DNA of 55,201 nucleotides from contig JAUZRP010000066.1 of NCBI GenBank assembly GCA_030950395.1, positions 1 to 55,201 of the forward strand. The letters run 5' to 3'. Numbering within the stretch: position 1 is the first letter of the stretch; each line of letters opens with the position of its first letter. Below the pieces are notes generated by a model. That model saw only the letters and a program-made list of their open reading frames with translations. It had not been told where the DNA came from and searched no databases. Shown in pieces: positions 45,264 to 55,196 of this stretch. Made by a program: the position numbers and the translations under genes. Source of the stretch: Desulfonauticus sp. (GTDB lineage: Bacteria > Desulfobacterota > Desulfovibrionia > Desulfovibrionales > Desulfonatronovibrionaceae).

Positions 45264-46766
45264 TTAACCTGTAGGTCTTAACAAGGGGAATAAGATGACT
45301 TCCCTGATGGACGGCGAATTGGTCAATAACATTACCAGACGGTCAATACCTATTCCTTCGCCACCAGCAGGGGGCATACCGTATTCTAGGGCACGGATAT
45401 AATCTTCGTCCATAAAATGGGCTTCTTCATCTCCTGCTTCTTTTTCTTTGACTTGCTCCAAAAATCTTTGACGTTGATCAAAGGGATCGTTTAGTTCTGA
45501 AAAGGCATTTGCCATTTCCCTGCCACTAATAAAGAGCTCAAAACGGTCGGTAATGTCAGGATTTTCTTCATTTCTTCTAGAGAGGGGGGATATTTCTGTG
45601 GGGTAATGGTAGATAAAATGAGGCTGAATTAGTTTGGGCTCTACTAATAAGTCAAACAACTTGGCTTGAATTTTGCCTAATTTTTCTCCTTCTACAACTT
45701 TTTCACCTAGTTTTTTAACTAAGGCTTTGGCCTTTTCATAATCTTGATATTCAGCAGGGGAGAGATTGCCTATTTTTTCTAGGGATTCGTAAAAAGATAA
45801 CTTTTCCCAGGGCGGGGTTAAGTCTATCTCGTGTTCACCATAAGGTATTTTCATGGAGCCGCAAATTGCTTTGGCCAGAGAAGAAAATAGCTCTTCGGTT
45901 AATTCCATTAAAATTGTAAAATCAGCATAGGCCATGTAAAATTCTAACATGGTAAATTCAGGATTATGCTGGGTAGATATGCCTTCATTTCTAAAATTTC
46001 TGTTTATTTCATAGACTCGTTCAAAGCCACCCACTAGAAGTCTTTTTAAATACAGCTCTGGAGCAATGCGTAAGTAAAGCTGCATGTCCAGGGCATTGTG
46101 GTGAGTAATGAAAGGTCTGGCCGTAGCCCCACCCGGAATAGGCTGCATCATAGGGGTTTCTACTTCTAAAAAACCTCTCTCGTCCAAAAACGATCTTATA
46201 AAACGCACTATTTTGGAACGTTTGATAAAAATTTCTTTTACCTTGGGATTGACGATAAGATCTACATAACGTTGCCTATAACGCAACTCCACATCTTTTA
46301 GACCGTGATATTTTTCTGGTAAAGGACGTAAGGACTTGGTAACTAGTTCTATGTCTTCTGCTTTTATGGTTAATTCGCCAGTTTTGGTTTTAAATAATGG
46401 TCCTTTAACGCCAACAATATCCCCTACGTCAAATTTTTTAAAGATATTGTATTTTTCAGTCCCTAAAATATTTTTTTGCGCAAAGACTTGAATTTTACCA
46501 GAGTGGTCCTGAATGTGAAAAAAAGTAATTTTACCAAAAGAGCGCAGAGCCATTATCCTGCCGGCTACAATAAAAACTCTATCCAATTCTTCCAGTTCTT
46601 CGTGAGATAAAGTTTGGTATTGTTCTAAAATAGGTTTGATGTCGTGTTTTTTTCTAAATTTGTTGGGATAAATGGGTATCCCCTGCTTAAGAAATTGCTG
46701 GGCCTTTTCTTTTCTAGCCTGGATTAACTTGTTTTCATCTTGATGAGATTTTTGTTGCGTGCTCAA
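45264..46766 (-). CDS. lysS: Lysyl-tRNA synthetase, class II
   Basis: A 500-residue enzyme: N-terminal OB-fold anticodon-binding domain (about 60-165, '[19 protein letters not shown]'), class II motifs 'FLEVETPMM', '[19 protein letters not shown]' and '[11 protein letters not shown]'. The start is TTG with GAGAGGAG before it. A perfect hairpin lies 20 bases upstream. Confidence 0.96.
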   Translation of the reverse strand: MSTQQKSHQDENKLIQARKEKAQQFLKQGIPIYPNKFRKKHDIKPILEQYQTLSHEELEELDRVFIVAGRIMALRSFGKITFFHIQDHSGKIQVFAQKNILGTEKYNIFKKFDVGDIVGVKGPLFKTKTGELTIKAEDIELVTKSLRPLPEKYHGLKDVELRYRQRYVDLIVNPKVKEIFIKRSKIVRFIRSFLDERGFLEVETPMMQPIPGGATARPFITHHNALDMQLYLRIAPELYLKRLLVGGFERVYEINRNFRNEGISTQHNPEFTMLEFYMAYADFTILMELTEELFSSLAKAICGSMKIPYGEHEIDLTPPWEKLSFYESLEKIGNLSPAEYQDYEKAKALVKKLGEKVVEGEKLGKIQAKLFDLLVEPKLIQPHFIYHYPTEISPLSRRNEENPDITDRFELFISGREMANAFSELNDPFDQRQRFLEQVKEKEAGDEEAHFMDEDYIRALEYGMPPAGGEGIGIDRLVMLLTNSPSIREVILFPLLRPTG

Positions 46767-46785
46767 TTTTTCTCCTCTCAGACAT

Positions 46786-46808
46786 CTTGCAAAGTTAGAC
46801 TTTGCAAG
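46786..46808 (-). promoter_or_regulatory. Perfect 9-bp hairpin in the lysS leader
   Basis: CTTGCAAAG (46786-46794) and CTTTGCAAG (46800-46808) with a 5-base loop, ending 20 bases before the lysS start. Upstream on the - strand is a TATAAT, so the hairpin would be near the 5' end of the mRNA and may protect it or control lysS. The rest of the 411-bp gap to 47177 holds only a MITE-like repeat. Confidence 0.5.
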
Positions 46809-47034
46809 GAATTTTACGGTATTATAATATTATGGTATGAGAACAAATTAGCTTAAAAGCTCAATCTTTGCTTGGCTGAAGTTTAAAAAAATGAAAATTT
46901 GATAGTTATTTGAATTTTGTATAGCAGTCAAGCATGGATTATTGGGTTTCCAGTGCCAAGGGAGCCAATCAATGATAGTAATTAGTGGATAATTTTTTGG
47001 ATTGGAGCTGAGAACATAAGTCTTTTTACTGTTA

Positions 47035-47154
47035 TAACTGCAAAAGCTAGAGATTTGTATTTTTGATTAAATTGTTAAATTGCAACCAGCTTAACTTATT
47101 GAAAAAATTTTATTAAACTCGGACTAAGTACTTAAAACAATTTTTGCAGCTGGA
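47035..47154 (+). repeat. MITE-like interspersed repeat, copy 3
   Basis: A 120-bp copy with both ends intact: TAACTGCAAAAG at the left and TTTTTGCAGCTGGA at the right, inverted to each other over AACTGCAAAA / TTTTTGCAG. The internal TTTTTGATTAAATT block and 'GAAAAAATTTTATTAAAC' middle match copy 1 in order and spacing. It lies downstream of DUF554 and upstream of lysS. Confidence 0.7.
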
Positions 47155-47177
47155 GCGTTTAAGAGATGAGAAGTTTG

Positions 47178-47876
47178 CTAAAGAAAGGGTTTGAGGATGA
47201 AAACAAAGATAAGGCTTGGAAGCAAGTTAGTTACTTTAATTTCTTTTAGCTGCAATAGATTTATTCCAAGACCAATAATTAGTACTCCCCCTACAGCAGT
47301 AAGTTGGTTAATGAGGGCAGGGGTAAAAAATGGTTGGAGCATTGCTGCTAGTAAAGTTAAAGTCGTTTGGTAAATAAATAAAGGAATGACAGAAAACAAT
47401 ACCCCCACGCCATAGGATGCACTAAGAGCTATAGCTGTAAATCCATCTAATGTGGCTTTGGTATAAAGAAGAGCGTGGTTGTTGTTTATTCCTTCTTCTA
47501 AAGCACCTAAAATAGTTAGGGAGCCTATACAAAAGATAAGAAAAGCAGTTAATAAGCCCTGGGTAAAATTAGGTGCGGATGTTTTACACTTTTGTTTTAT
47601 CTTCTCACTTACAGAGATAAATTTATCTTCTAGCTGTAATAGTTCTCCTAGTATGGCCCCGCCTAATAAAGAGAAGATTAAAAAGATTAGATTAACGAAT
47701 TTTAAGGCCATTTGCGTCCCTATAAGCAGGGTACATAGGCCAATGGCTTGCATTACTGTAGTATGAATACGGGAAGGTATGCATTTGTGGAAAAATATCC
47801 CAATTAAACTGCCACAAACAACAGTTAAAACGTTTACTAAAGTGCCTAGAGGTAAAAAGAAATGTGTCACTTGCAA
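47178..47876 (-). CDS. DUF554-family membrane protein
   Basis: A 232-residue protein with about seven hydrophobic helices. The start 'LPLGTLVNVLTVVCGSLIG' and 'GALEEGINNNHALLYTKATL' followed by 'DGFTAIALSASYGVGVLFS' are typical of DUF554. Function unknown. It lies 25 bp after the chemoreceptor gene on the same strand. Confidence 0.85.
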   Translation of the reverse strand: MQVTHFFLPLGTLVNVLTVVCGSLIGIFFHKCIPSRIHTTVMQAIGLCTLLIGTQMALKFVNLIFLIFSLLGGAILGELLQLEDKFISVSEKIKQKCKTSAPNFTQGLLTAFLIFCIGSLTILGALEEGINNNHALLYTKATLDGFTAIALSASYGVGVLFSVIPLFIYQTTLTLLAAMLQPFFTPALINQLTAVGGVLIIGLGINLLQLKEIKVTNLLPSLIFVFILKPFL

Positions 47877-47901
47877 AGTATCTATACGGTAATTAGAGGT
47901 A

Positions 47902-49740
47902 TTATTTTAGCCCTTTTTCTTTTAAAAAGGGTGCATATCTTCTATCTGTTACACAAATATGATTAGCTAACCAAGTTTTTAGAAAGCTAGCTAGGTTGTA
48001 ATAAACATTTTTTTCTCCTTTTTCGATGCGCTCCTTAAACTCTAGCACCTGAGCAACCAGTTTTTCGTGGATTTTTTTGTGGATTTCTATTTCAGGATAA
48101 CCATATTTTGCAAAAAATTGTTCTTCTGTTTTGAAATGGGTGGCAGTGTATTCTATTAATTTTCCAATGAGTTCGTTTAGGTCTTGAGGAGAGACTCCTT
48201 GAAGCAGTTTTTTGTGAAATTGATTTACCATTTCTACTAGTTTTTTGTGCTGTTGATCAATTGCTTTTATGCCTAATTCAAAAGCTGGCCCCCAAGAGAT
48301 GATGTTTTCATCTTTTGAAGTTGCACCAACTTTTGATCCTTTTAAAGCCAACCATTTAAAAAATAAATCTATAATTTGACTTAAGTAGGGTTCTATGTTG
48401 GCATTGTAATAATCAAAGATCTCTTTGTGGGTTTTGTTTTCTAAAAACAAATTATCTAACTCTTTGGCACTGGTGTGGAGTTTGTGGTGGATAGGTTTTA
48501 ATTCTTGGAGCAGTTTTTCTTCTTCTGTTGTATCTGGTTGATAGTTGTTTAAAAATTTACCTAGTTCACATTTACTGGGATCTTTTTCTATTTCTGGAGG
48601 GATATTAGTAAGCACGCTGCTTAAAAAAATATTCCCTCTCCAACGCAAGTGGGAGAATAATATAAGTTTTATTTTGGTAGTGATAGGCAGCAAGTCTGAT
48701 ATGACTCGGTTGTCAATGTTGGGATCTACTTGTACTAAAGAAAGCAGAATATCTTCTTCTTGAACAATATTGGCAATACAGTTGTTGGTGAGCTCTAGAT
48801 CGTCTCGTATAGCTGCAAATTCGTTGGAATGATTGAGCAAGTTTTCAGCGTGTTCGCTTACTTCCTGCACCACGCTGACCGTATTTTGAATGTTATTCCC
48901 AAGATCAGCTATGGTCACGGATTGCTCCTCACTGGCACTGGCTATTGTGTTGGCATAATCATTTAGCTCTTCCACTATGTTTGAAATATTGCCCATTTCT
49001 TTTACTGCCTTTTCTACATCAGCCTGGATGTGATGAATTATTTGAGAAATTTTTTCTGTAGCCTCTGCTGTTTGTCTAGAAAGTTCTTTAATTTCATTGG
49101 CTACAACGGCAAATCCTTTGCCAGCTTCACCAGCTCTAGCTGCTTCTATGGTGGCATTTAGAGCCAAAAGGTTTGTTTGCTCTGCAATTTCATTAATCAA
49201 GTTAGTTACTTCACTGATTTGTTTAGAGCTTGCGGCCAACTTGTTCATAGTTTCTCTGGCAAAATTAATATTTTGTGTGGTCTCTGAAGCCTTTTCTGCT
49301 GTTTTTTGAATGTTTTGGGCAATTTCTTGAGCTGCTGTGTTGAGATCCCGCATGGCATTAGAAATAAGTTCTATGTTTTGAGAGGCTATTTCAGAGGATT
49401 CTTTCAAATCTTGAGCCATTCGCTCTGTTTCTTCACTGTGGAGTAAGATATTCTTTTCACATTGAGTGATTTTGCCCGAGGCTGTAGAAAGTACGCTGTT
49501 TTCTATGTTGAGGGTATGAAATTGGCCAGAGATATAAGCTGCTACGGCATTGGCAGCTTTCACTGTTTCTTGCAGGGGACTTTTTCCTTGAACAGAAAGG
49601 TATCTTTTAAAGTGTCCTTCTTGAATTTCCTCTAAAAAATGAGTTAATTCTTGGATCTGAGAGTGTTCAGAAACAAGGGAATTGGGTTGCTCAAAAGTAT
49701 CTTTATTTGAGGAAAATAGTTTTTTTAAAAACGAACTCAT
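47902..49740 (-). CDS. Soluble chemoreceptor with CZB and hemerythrin domains
   Basis: A 612-residue protein with no transmembrane segment. The MCP signalling domain (about 90-330) has the hairpin tip '[20 protein letters not shown]'. A CZB-like zinc-binding domain follows (about 345-465): 'SHLRWRG', 'CELGKFL', 'HHKLH'. A bacteriohemerythrin domain is last (about 480-610) with 'QQHKKL', 'HFKTEEQFF', 'HKKIHEKL' and '[11 protein letters not shown]', supplying the di-iron ligands. The layout suggests a cytoplasmic sensor of O2 or redox state (hemerythrin) and zinc or oxidant (CZB) feeding CheA. GGAGG lies before the ATG. Confidence 0.88.
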   Translation of the reverse strand: MSSFLKKLFSSNKDTFEQPNSLVSEHSQIQELTHFLEEIQEGHFKRYLSVQGKSPLQETVKAANAVAAYISGQFHTLNIENSVLSTASGKITQCEKNILLHSEETERMAQDLKESSEIASQNIELISNAMRDLNTAAQEIAQNIQKTAEKASETTQNINFARETMNKLAASSKQISEVTNLINEIAEQTNLLALNATIEAARAGEAGKGFAVVANEIKELSRQTAEATEKISQIIHHIQADVEKAVKEMGNISNIVEELNDYANTIASASEEQSVTIADLGNNIQNTVSVVQEVSEHAENLLNHSNEFAAIRDDLELTNNCIANIVQEEDILLSLVQVDPNIDNRVISDLLPITTKIKLILFSHLRWRGNIFLSSVLTNIPPEIEKDPSKCELGKFLNNYQPDTTEEEKLLQELKPIHHKLHTSAKELDNLFLENKTHKEIFDYYNANIEPYLSQIIDLFFKWLALKGSKVGATSKDENIISWGPAFELGIKAIDQQHKKLVEMVNQFHKKLLQGVSPQDLNELIGKLIEYTATHFKTEEQFFAKYGYPEIEIHKKIHEKLVAQVLEFKERIEKGEKNVYYNLASFLKTWLANHICVTDRRYAPFLKEKGLK

Positions 49741-50014
49741 GTTGCCTCCATTTGTTTTATGTCTGTGCCATGGAAAAGTGTTTACTTCTAAAATAATGAG
49801 ATATTTTTTTTAAGTAAAATAATTATCAATTATAAAGAGATAAACTTAAAAGTCAATGTTTTCTATTACTTCTGTCTGGACTAACGCAGAAAAAATTTTT
49901 AAAAAAATTTAAACGTAGTTAGTAACCAAAAGTTTTTTGACCGCAAATTGTGGTTAATTTGGGGGGTAGCGTTAATCGTTAAAAGTATAGTTAAAAACAG
50001 ATATTTTTGAGGCA

Positions 50015-51157
50015 ATGTCTGGCAAAAAGGAAAAATTTGATGTTATTGTGGTGGGACTTGGACCTGGGGGAAGTGTGATTGGTTATTTACTGGCTTTGCA
50101 GGGATTTAAAGTTTTGGGCATTGATTATAAACAGTTTCCCAGGTTTAAATTGTGTGGGGGATTAATTACTTTAAAGACTCAAAAGATTATTAATCAAATT
50201 AAGCCTGGAGCTTTAGAAGAATTAGAGAGCAAAAAAATTATATTTTTTTCCAGTCCCAGATATGGGATAGGATTTCCTGATGGTGTTATTTATAGAAATA
50301 ACTTACAAGCCTGTTTTAAAATAGTAGATAGAACTTCTTTTGATTTTTATTGGTACTCGTGCTGTAAGCAGAGTGGGGCAGAGGTTGTGGTGGATAAGGT
50401 TGTAAATGTTGATGTTGAGAATAACGCAGTGAGGTTGGCCTCTGGTCGAAAATTTTTTGCCTCCTGTATAATTGGGGCTGATGGGGTTTTTAGTGTTGTG
50501 CGTAAAACACTTGCGAGACAACAATTTTTAAAGAACTATAGCGAGCCTGGCCTAGCAATTGCCCTAGAAACTTTTGTCTCTAGGCTAGATTTCCCTTACT
50601 TTCCACATATTTTTTTCGCTAATATTCCAGAAGGATATTTTTGGATTTTCCCTCATAAACAAGGTTATTGTGTTGGAGTCTTAAGTGCTAAATTAACTGG
50701 TCAGGAATTGAAAAAATATTTTTTTGACTTTTGTCGAAAAAAACTCAATATAAGCCCTACTCGTTTGTTTGGTGCCTATCTTCCTTATGGCAATTTTACT
50801 CTCAATTCTGGGTACAAACAGTGCTTTTTAATAGGAGATGCAGCAGGATTGGCAGATCCGCTTCTTGGGGAAGGAATATTCTATGCTTTTAAAAGTGCTT
50901 TTATTTTAGCCAAAAGTTTTAGTTGTTTTCCAGATTTTGAACAAATAAGAAAGAGATTTTACATAGAAATAAGTCAAGAGGTAAGAGAATTTAAGGCTGC
51001 TTTTTGGTGGAGAAAAATTTTTTTTACTCTTTCAAAGCTAGATAATTTTAAATTGTTTCAATGGATGTTTGAAAAAAAATCTTATTTTTTTGAACAAATC
51101 ATACAAGGGGAGCGTTCTTTTATCTGGGGAAAAATAAAAACAAGGAAGAGTAAATGA
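50015..51157 (+). CDS. FAD-dependent oxidoreductase, geranylgeranyl reductase family
   Basis: A 380-residue flavoprotein: FAD motif '[18 protein letters not shown]' at 11-28, the family 'FKLCGGLIT' near 46, and '[20 protein letters not shown]' near 270. GGR enzymes reduce prenyl double bonds, for example in menaquinone or lipids; the exact substrate is open. It overlaps pcm by ATGA. The 274-bp divergent gap upstream (49741-50014) shows no gene. Confidence 0.85.
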   Translation: MSGKKEKFDVIVVGLGPGGSVIGYLLALQGFKVLGIDYKQFPRFKLCGGLITLKTQKIINQIKPGALEELESKKIIFFSSPRYGIGFPDGVIYRNNLQACFKIVDRTSFDFYWYSCCKQSGAEVVVDKVVNVDVENNAVRLASGRKFFASCIIGADGVFSVVRKTLARQQFLKNYSEPGLAIALETFVSRLDFPYFPHIFFANIPEGYFWIFPHKQGYCVGVLSAKLTGQELKKYFFDFCRKKLNISPTRLFGAYLPYGNFTLNSGYKQCFLIGDAAGLADPLLGEGIFYAFKSAFILAKSFSCFPDFEQIRKRFYIEISQEVREFKAAFWWRKIFFTLSKLDNFKLFQWMFEKKSYFFEQIIQGERSFIWGKIKTRKSK

Positions 51158-51804
51158 TAAAAAGAAGAGATTTAAAGAAACTTAGAGAAAAGATGGTCAA
51201 AGAACAAATAGAAGCCAGAGGTATTAAGGATAAACTCGTACTTCAGGCTATGAGAAAAGTGCCTAGACATTTTTTTGTGGATGAAGCTTTAGAAACTCAG
51301 GCATATGCTGACCATCCTCTGCCTATAGGTTATGGGCAAACCATTTCTCAGCCTTATATTGTAGGGTTAATGTCTCAGTTGCTTCAGGCCAAACCTGGGA
51401 TGAAAGTCCTGGAAATAGGTACGGGATCAGGCTATCAGGCCGCAATTTTGGCTGAAATGGGATTAGAAGTTTATACAGTGGAAAGGATAGAAAACCTTTA
51501 TTCTAGAGCTAAAAATTTATTTCAAGAGTTGGGTTACAAAACAATAAAAACAAAACTGGATGATGGCACTTTAGGTTGGCCAGAGTATGCTCCTTTTGAT
51601 AGGATTATTGTTACTGCTGGGGCACCTGATGTTCCAGAACCTTTGGTGGATCAACTGGCAGATCCAGGGATTATGGTTATCCCTGTAGGATATCTTAGAA
51701 AAAGTCAGAATTTATGGAAAATTACTAAGCACAAGGCAGAGGTGAGCAAAGAAGAACTGGGAGGAGTGATGTTTGTAGATCTTGTAGGAAGATATGGATG
51801 GTAA
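51154..51804 (+). CDS. pcm: Protein-L-isoaspartate O-methyltransferase
   Basis: A 216-residue SAM enzyme that starts repair of damaged Asp/Asn. Seen: '[20 protein letters not shown]', '[17 protein letters not shown]', the SAM site '[19 protein letters not shown]' near 81 and '[18 protein letters not shown]' near 149. Overlaps the GGR gene (4 bases) and the DedA gene (7 bases). Confidence 0.95.
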   Translation: MIKRRDLKKLREKMVKEQIEARGIKDKLVLQAMRKVPRHFFVDEALETQAYADHPLPIGYGQTISQPYIVGLMSQLLQAKPGMKVLEIGTGSGYQAAILAEMGLEVYTVERIENLYSRAKNLFQELGYKTIKTKLDDGTLGWPEYAPFDRIIVTAGAPDVPEPLVDQLADPGIMVIPVGYLRKSQNLWKITKHKAEVSKEELGGVMFVDLVGRYGW

Positions 51805-52379
51805 AACAGACTTTTTTAGAAAAATTTTGGAATGTGGCCAGGAGTAAAGGAGCGCTTAAAACCCTGGTGGTAGTTTCGTTTACAGAGGCTATTTTTTTTC
51901 CCATTCCTCCAGATGCTTTGCTTATTCCTATGGGGCTGGCTAAAAAAGATAAAGCCTTTTTTTATGCTACTATCTGTCTTTTGGCCTCTATTATAGGTGG
52001 GATAGCTGGTTATTTTTTAGGTTATTTTTTTATGGATTCCATTGGAATGGGACTAGTTAAATTTTATGGTTTGCAGGATAAGTATGTTTATCTTCAAAAT
52101 TTATATCGGCAATATAAAGTTTTGGCCGTAGGTATGGCCGGACTTACGCCCATCCCTTATAAACTATGTACCTTAACTGCTGGAGCTTTTAAGATTTCTA
52201 TTTTATCCTTTACACTTGTATCCTTCTTAAGTAGAGGCATACGATTTTATGCCATTGCAGCTCTTATTTATTGGCAGGGTGATAGAGCAAGAGAATTTTT
52301 GGAGAAACGTTTTAATTACGTTGTAACCCTGTTCGTTGTTCTATTAATTCTTGGATTTGTTTTGTTAAAATATTTATAA
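51798..52379 (+). CDS. DedA/YqaA-family membrane protein
   Basis: A 193-residue inner-membrane protein of the DedA/SNARE-associated family. Seen: '[19 protein letters not shown]' near 30, '[12 protein letters not shown]' near 68 and '[17 protein letters not shown]' near 113. DedA proteins act in lipid flipping and membrane homeostasis. Starts inside the end of pcm. Confidence 0.85.
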   Translation: MVKQTFLEKFWNVARSKGALKTLVVVSFTEAIFFPIPPDALLIPMGLAKKDKAFFYATICLLASIIGGIAGYFLGYFFMDSIGMGLVKFYGLQDKYVYLQNLYRQYKVLAVGMAGLTPIPYKLCTLTAGAFKISILSFTLVSFLSRGIRFYAIAALIYWQGDRAREFLEKRFNYVVTLFVVLLILGFVLLKYL

Positions 52380-52385
52380 GATCGC

Positions 52386-52552
52386 TAATTACAAAATAAA
52401 AAGAACAAAATTTGTGTTTTCGGGTAAATTGTTAAGATGTAACTAATTAAAACTATTGTAAGATGTAACTAATTAAAACTATTGAAAGCAAAATTTTTTG
52501 TTAAATTTGTCTCTAACTGTTTTTAAATTAAAGGTAATTTTTTGCAGTTGGA
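52386..52552 (+). repeat. MITE-like interspersed repeat, copy 4, with internal 26-bp duplication
   Basis: Ends TTTTTGCAGTTGGA (52539-52552), identical to copy 1; the left end (AATTACAAAAT) is worn. The middle carries an exact tandem 26-bp duplication (52433-52458 and 52459-52484), which explains its extra length. It lies about 100 bp before mrp, so it may carry or affect its promoter. Confidence 0.65.
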
Positions 52553-52650
52553 ACTTTTTAAAGATATCTAGAAGCAAGTAGGCTAAGAGTGAATTTTTGC
52601 TGGGAAGATAAGAGTCTTGGAGAATTTAGTTTGTAAAAGGGGGAAAGGTC

Positions 52651-53517
52651 ATGTCAGAATGTAGTGTTGATAAAAAATCCGATCCAATTAAGTCTATTCA
52701 AGACGAGATTATTTCTTCAACTCTGTCCAAAATAAAGTATAAGATTTTTGTTATGAGCGGCAAAGGAGGAGTAGGCAAAAGTTCTGTGGCCACTAATTTG
52801 GCTGTTGCTTTGGCCGAAATGGGCTGCAAAGTTGGCTTATTGGACGTAGATATTCACGGGCCAAGCGTGCCTCATTTGTTGGGGTTAAAGGGATTATTAG
52901 AAGTAGATGAGCACAAATTTATAAAACCCAAACAATTTAATGCCAACTTAAAAGTAGTTTCTATGGAATGTTTGCTAGAAGATCCTGATCAGGCTATTTT
53001 GTGGCGGGGACCTATGAAAACATCGGCTATCAGGCAGTTTGTGTCAGAGGTGGATTGGGGAGAGTTAGACTTTTTAGTGATTGATTCTCCTCCTGGCACT
53101 GGAGACGAACCTATGACAGTATTAAAAACTATTCCTGAGGCTCTGTGTGTAGTGGTAACTACTCCTCAAGAAGTGTCTTTAGCAGACGTGAGGAAAGCTA
53201 TTAATTTTTTGCAATACGCGAAAGCTAATATTTTAGGGATCGTAGAAAACATGAGCGGTTTGATCTGTCCTCATTGTCACAGGGAAATTTCTTTGTTTAA
53301 AAAAGGTGGAGGAGCTGACCTGGCCCAAAAATTGAACCTTGATTTTCTTGGAGAAATACCTCTTGATCCAGCAACTGTTGTTGCAGGAGATTTGGGTAAA
53401 CCTGTGGTCCTACTGCCTGAGGACTCTTTTGCCAAAAAAGCTTTTTTAGATTTGGCTAGACGAGTAAAAGAAAAGGCAGAAAATAGCTTAGAAGCTATTG
53501 CTAGTGTGCATAAATAA
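52651..53517 (+). CDS. mrp: Mrp/ApbC-family iron-sulfur carrier ATPase
   Basis: A 288-residue P-loop protein: deviant Walker A 'MSGKGGVGKSSVATNLA' near 36, 'LLDVDIHGPSVPHLLG' near 65, 'VIDSPPGTGDEP' near 140, and the CxxC pair 'MSGLICPHC' near 206 that holds a bridging [4Fe-4S] cluster. It carries clusters to apo-proteins. GGGGGAAAGG precedes the ATG. Confidence 0.94.
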   Translation: MSECSVDKKSDPIKSIQDEIISSTLSKIKYKIFVMSGKGGVGKSSVATNLAVALAEMGCKVGLLDVDIHGPSVPHLLGLKGLLEVDEHKFIKPKQFNANLKVVSMECLLEDPDQAILWRGPMKTSAIRQFVSEVDWGELDFLVIDSPPGTGDEPMTVLKTIPEALCVVVTTPQEVSLADVRKAINFLQYAKANILGIVENMSGLICPHCHREISLFKKGGGADLAQKLNLDFLGEIPLDPATVVAGDLGKPVVLLPEDSFAKKAFLDLARRVKEKAENSLEAIASVHK

Positions 53518-53555
53518 AAAAATAAGAAAAAATAAAAAAAAACGAGAAAAAAGAC

Positions 53556-53584
53556 TTGCTTTTTTTGTTGGAAAAGGATAGTAA
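53556..53584 (+). promoter_or_regulatory. Putative promoter of the tRNA-tuf operon
   Basis: TTGCTT (53556-53561), a 17-base spacer, then TAGTAA (53579-53584), ending 15 bases before the first tRNA. An A-rich tract lies just upstream (53518-53552), like an UP element of stable RNA promoters. Confidence 0.6.
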
Positions 53585-53599
53585 CGATTTTTCCATCGA

Positions 53600-53672
53600 G
53601 CTGGCGTAGCTCAATTGGTAGAGCAGCTGACTTGTAATCAGCAGGTTGCGGGTTCGAGTCCCATCACCAGCT
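53600..53672 (+). tRNA. tRNA-Thr (anticodon TGT)
   Basis: Clover-leaf with GTAGCTCAATTGGTAGAGC in the D arm, anticodon loop CTTGTAA giving TGT, and GGTTCGAGTCC in the T arm. The acceptor stem has one C-A mismatch (53605 with 53666). CCA is not encoded. Confidence 0.93.
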
Positions 53673-53732
53673 CACAGAATTTTAATATAGTGATTTGCTT
53701 TATTGGTTATGCTCGTACCGCAGAAACATTTA

Positions 53733-53806
53733 GCGGGAGTAACTCAGTTGGCTAGAGTCACAGCCTTCCAAGCTGTTGGTCGCCGGTTCGAGTCCGGTCT
53801 CCCGCT
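53733..53806 (+). tRNA. tRNA-Gly (anticodon TCC)
   Basis: Acceptor GCGGGAG pairs with CTCCCGC. The anticodon loop CTTCCAA gives TCC, and the T arm has GGTTCGAGTCC. CCA is not encoded. Confidence 0.94.
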
Positions 53807-53873
53807 CTGCGTAACCCCATAATTGATTAATCAAAATAATTAAAACGTTGTAAGTTGTTTCTAAGGGTGTATT

Positions 53874-53946
53874 GCCCACGTAGCTCAGTCGGTAGAGCAC
53901 ATCCTTGGTAAGGATGAGGTCACCAGTTCAATCCTGGTCGTGGGCT
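53874..53946 (+). tRNA. tRNA-Thr (anticodon GGT)
   Basis: Acceptor GCCCACG pairs with CGTGGGC. The anticodon loop TTGGTAA gives GGT, and the T arm has AGTTCAATCC. It is followed by tuf after 62 bp, the well-known thr-gly-thr-tuf order. Confidence 0.94.
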
Positions 53947-54008
53947 CAGAGATTGTTTCGTTTCGGGATAAAAGATTTAGGAATTAATATTTTTGAAGGA
54001 GTTTTAAA

Positions 54009-55196
54009 ATGGCTAAAGAAAAATTTGATCGAAGTAAGCCACACGTAAATATCGGTACCATTGGCCACGTTGATCATGGCAAGACAACATTGACAGCGGC
54101 AATTACCCTTGTACTGGCTAAAAAAGGATTGTCAGAAGAGCGTAGTTTTGACAGTATTGACAATGCGCCCGAAGAGCGTGAGCGCGGCATTACAATTGCC
54201 ACCGCCCATGTAGAGTATACAACAGAGAAAAGACATTATGCCCATGTTGATTGCCCGGGCCACGCGGATTATGTAAAAAACATGATCACAGGCGCCGCGC
54301 AAATGGATGGCGCCATCCTGGTTGTTAGCGCTGCCGATGGTCCCATGCCGCAGACACGTGAACATGTGTTGTTGGCGCGCCAGGTAAACGTACCTTATAT
54401 CGTCGTGTTTATGAACAAAGTCGATCAGGTTGATGATCCGGAATTATTGGAATTGGTTGAGCTAGAATTGCGCGAACTTCTTTCTTCTTATGAATTCCCC
54501 GGTGACGACCTTCCGATTGTAATGGGCAGCGCGCTTGAAGCCTTAAACGATCCCGATGGTCCCGCGGCCGATAAGATCATTGAATTGATGAACGCGGTCG
54601 ATGAATATATCCCAACACCGGATCGTGATATTGATAAGCCTTTTATCATGCCTGTTGAAGATGTGTTTTCAATTACAGGGCGTGGCACAGTTGGTACAGG
54701 CCGTATCGAGCGTGGTGTGGTCAATGTGGGTGAAGAAGTTGAAATGATCGGTCTTGGTGTGAACCGTAAAGTAGTTGTTACGGGTGTTGAAATGTTCCGT
54801 AAGTTACTTGATCGTGGTGAAGCCGGTGATAACGTAGGGTTGTTGTTGCGCGGTGTTGATAAAGAAGAGATAGAGCGCGGCATGGTTTTAGCGAAGATCG
54901 GTTCCATTACCCCGCACACCAAATTTAAAGGTGAGATGTACGTGTTGAAAAAAGAAGAAGGTGGTCGTCATACACCGTTTTTTGATGGTTATCGTCCGCA
55001 GTTTTACTTCCGTACTACCGATGTTACCGGTTCGATTAAGTTGCCCGATGGCGTAGAGATGGTAATGCCCGGAGATAATATCAGTGTAGAAATTACACTT
55101 GGAAAAGAAATAGCAATGGAAAAAGAATTGCGTTTTGCGATTCGTGAAGGCGGCCGTACAGTAGGCGCCGGCGTTGTATCTGAAATAATTGAGTAA
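54009..55196 (+). CDS. tuf: Elongation factor Tu
   Basis: A 395-residue GTPase, full length, bringing aminoacyl-tRNA to the ribosome. Seen: '[15 protein letters not shown]' P-loop near 18, '[12 protein letters not shown]' near 58, '[20 protein letters not shown]' near 79, 'FMNKVD' near 132, and domains 2 and 3 to '[15 protein letters not shown]'. AAGGAG precedes the ATG. Oddities: GC in lines I counted by hand is about 47-57%, against about 42-45% in the neighbouring mrp and lower elsewhere. Nearly all Arg codons are CGT/CGC, while neighbours favour AGA/AGG. '[19 protein letters not shown]' and '[16 protein letters not shown]' read more like Bacteroidota-type EF-Tu than Desulfovibrio-type, from memory. 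Confidence 0.97.
   Translation: MAKEKFDRSKPHVNIGTIGHVDHGKTTLTAAITLVLAKKGLSEERSFDSIDNAPEERERGITIATAHVEYTTEKRHYAHVDCPGHADYVKNMITGAAQMDGAILVVSAADGPMPQTREHVLLARQVNVPYIVVFMNKVDQVDDPELLELVELELRELLSSYEFPGDDLPIVMGSALEALNDPDGPAADKIIELMNAVDEYIPTPDRDIDKPFIMPVEDVFSITGRGTVGTGRIERGVVNVGEEVEMIGLGVNRKVVVTGVEMFRKLLDRGEAGDNVGLLLRGVDKEEIERGMVLAKIGSITPHTKFKGEMYVLKKEEGGRHTPFFDGYRPQFYFRTTDVTGSIKLPDGVEMVMPGDNISVEITLGKEIAMEKELRFAIREGGRTVGAGVVSEIIE

Noticed and set aside
49813-49830. AT-rich palindrome ATAATT/AATTAT as a Fur box between the chemoreceptor and GGR genes
   Set aside because: Match to the Fur consensus is weak and such AT palindromes occur by chance in this composition.
174-52552. The dispersed repeats as CRISPR or as promoters
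   Set aside because: They are far apart, not regularly spaced, and two of them lie downstream of convergent genes; no cas genes are present.
54132-54922. Long antisense frames inside tuf
   Set aside because: They are on the opposite strand of a full-length, strongly conserved gene; the GC-rich codons of tuf leave few antisense stops.
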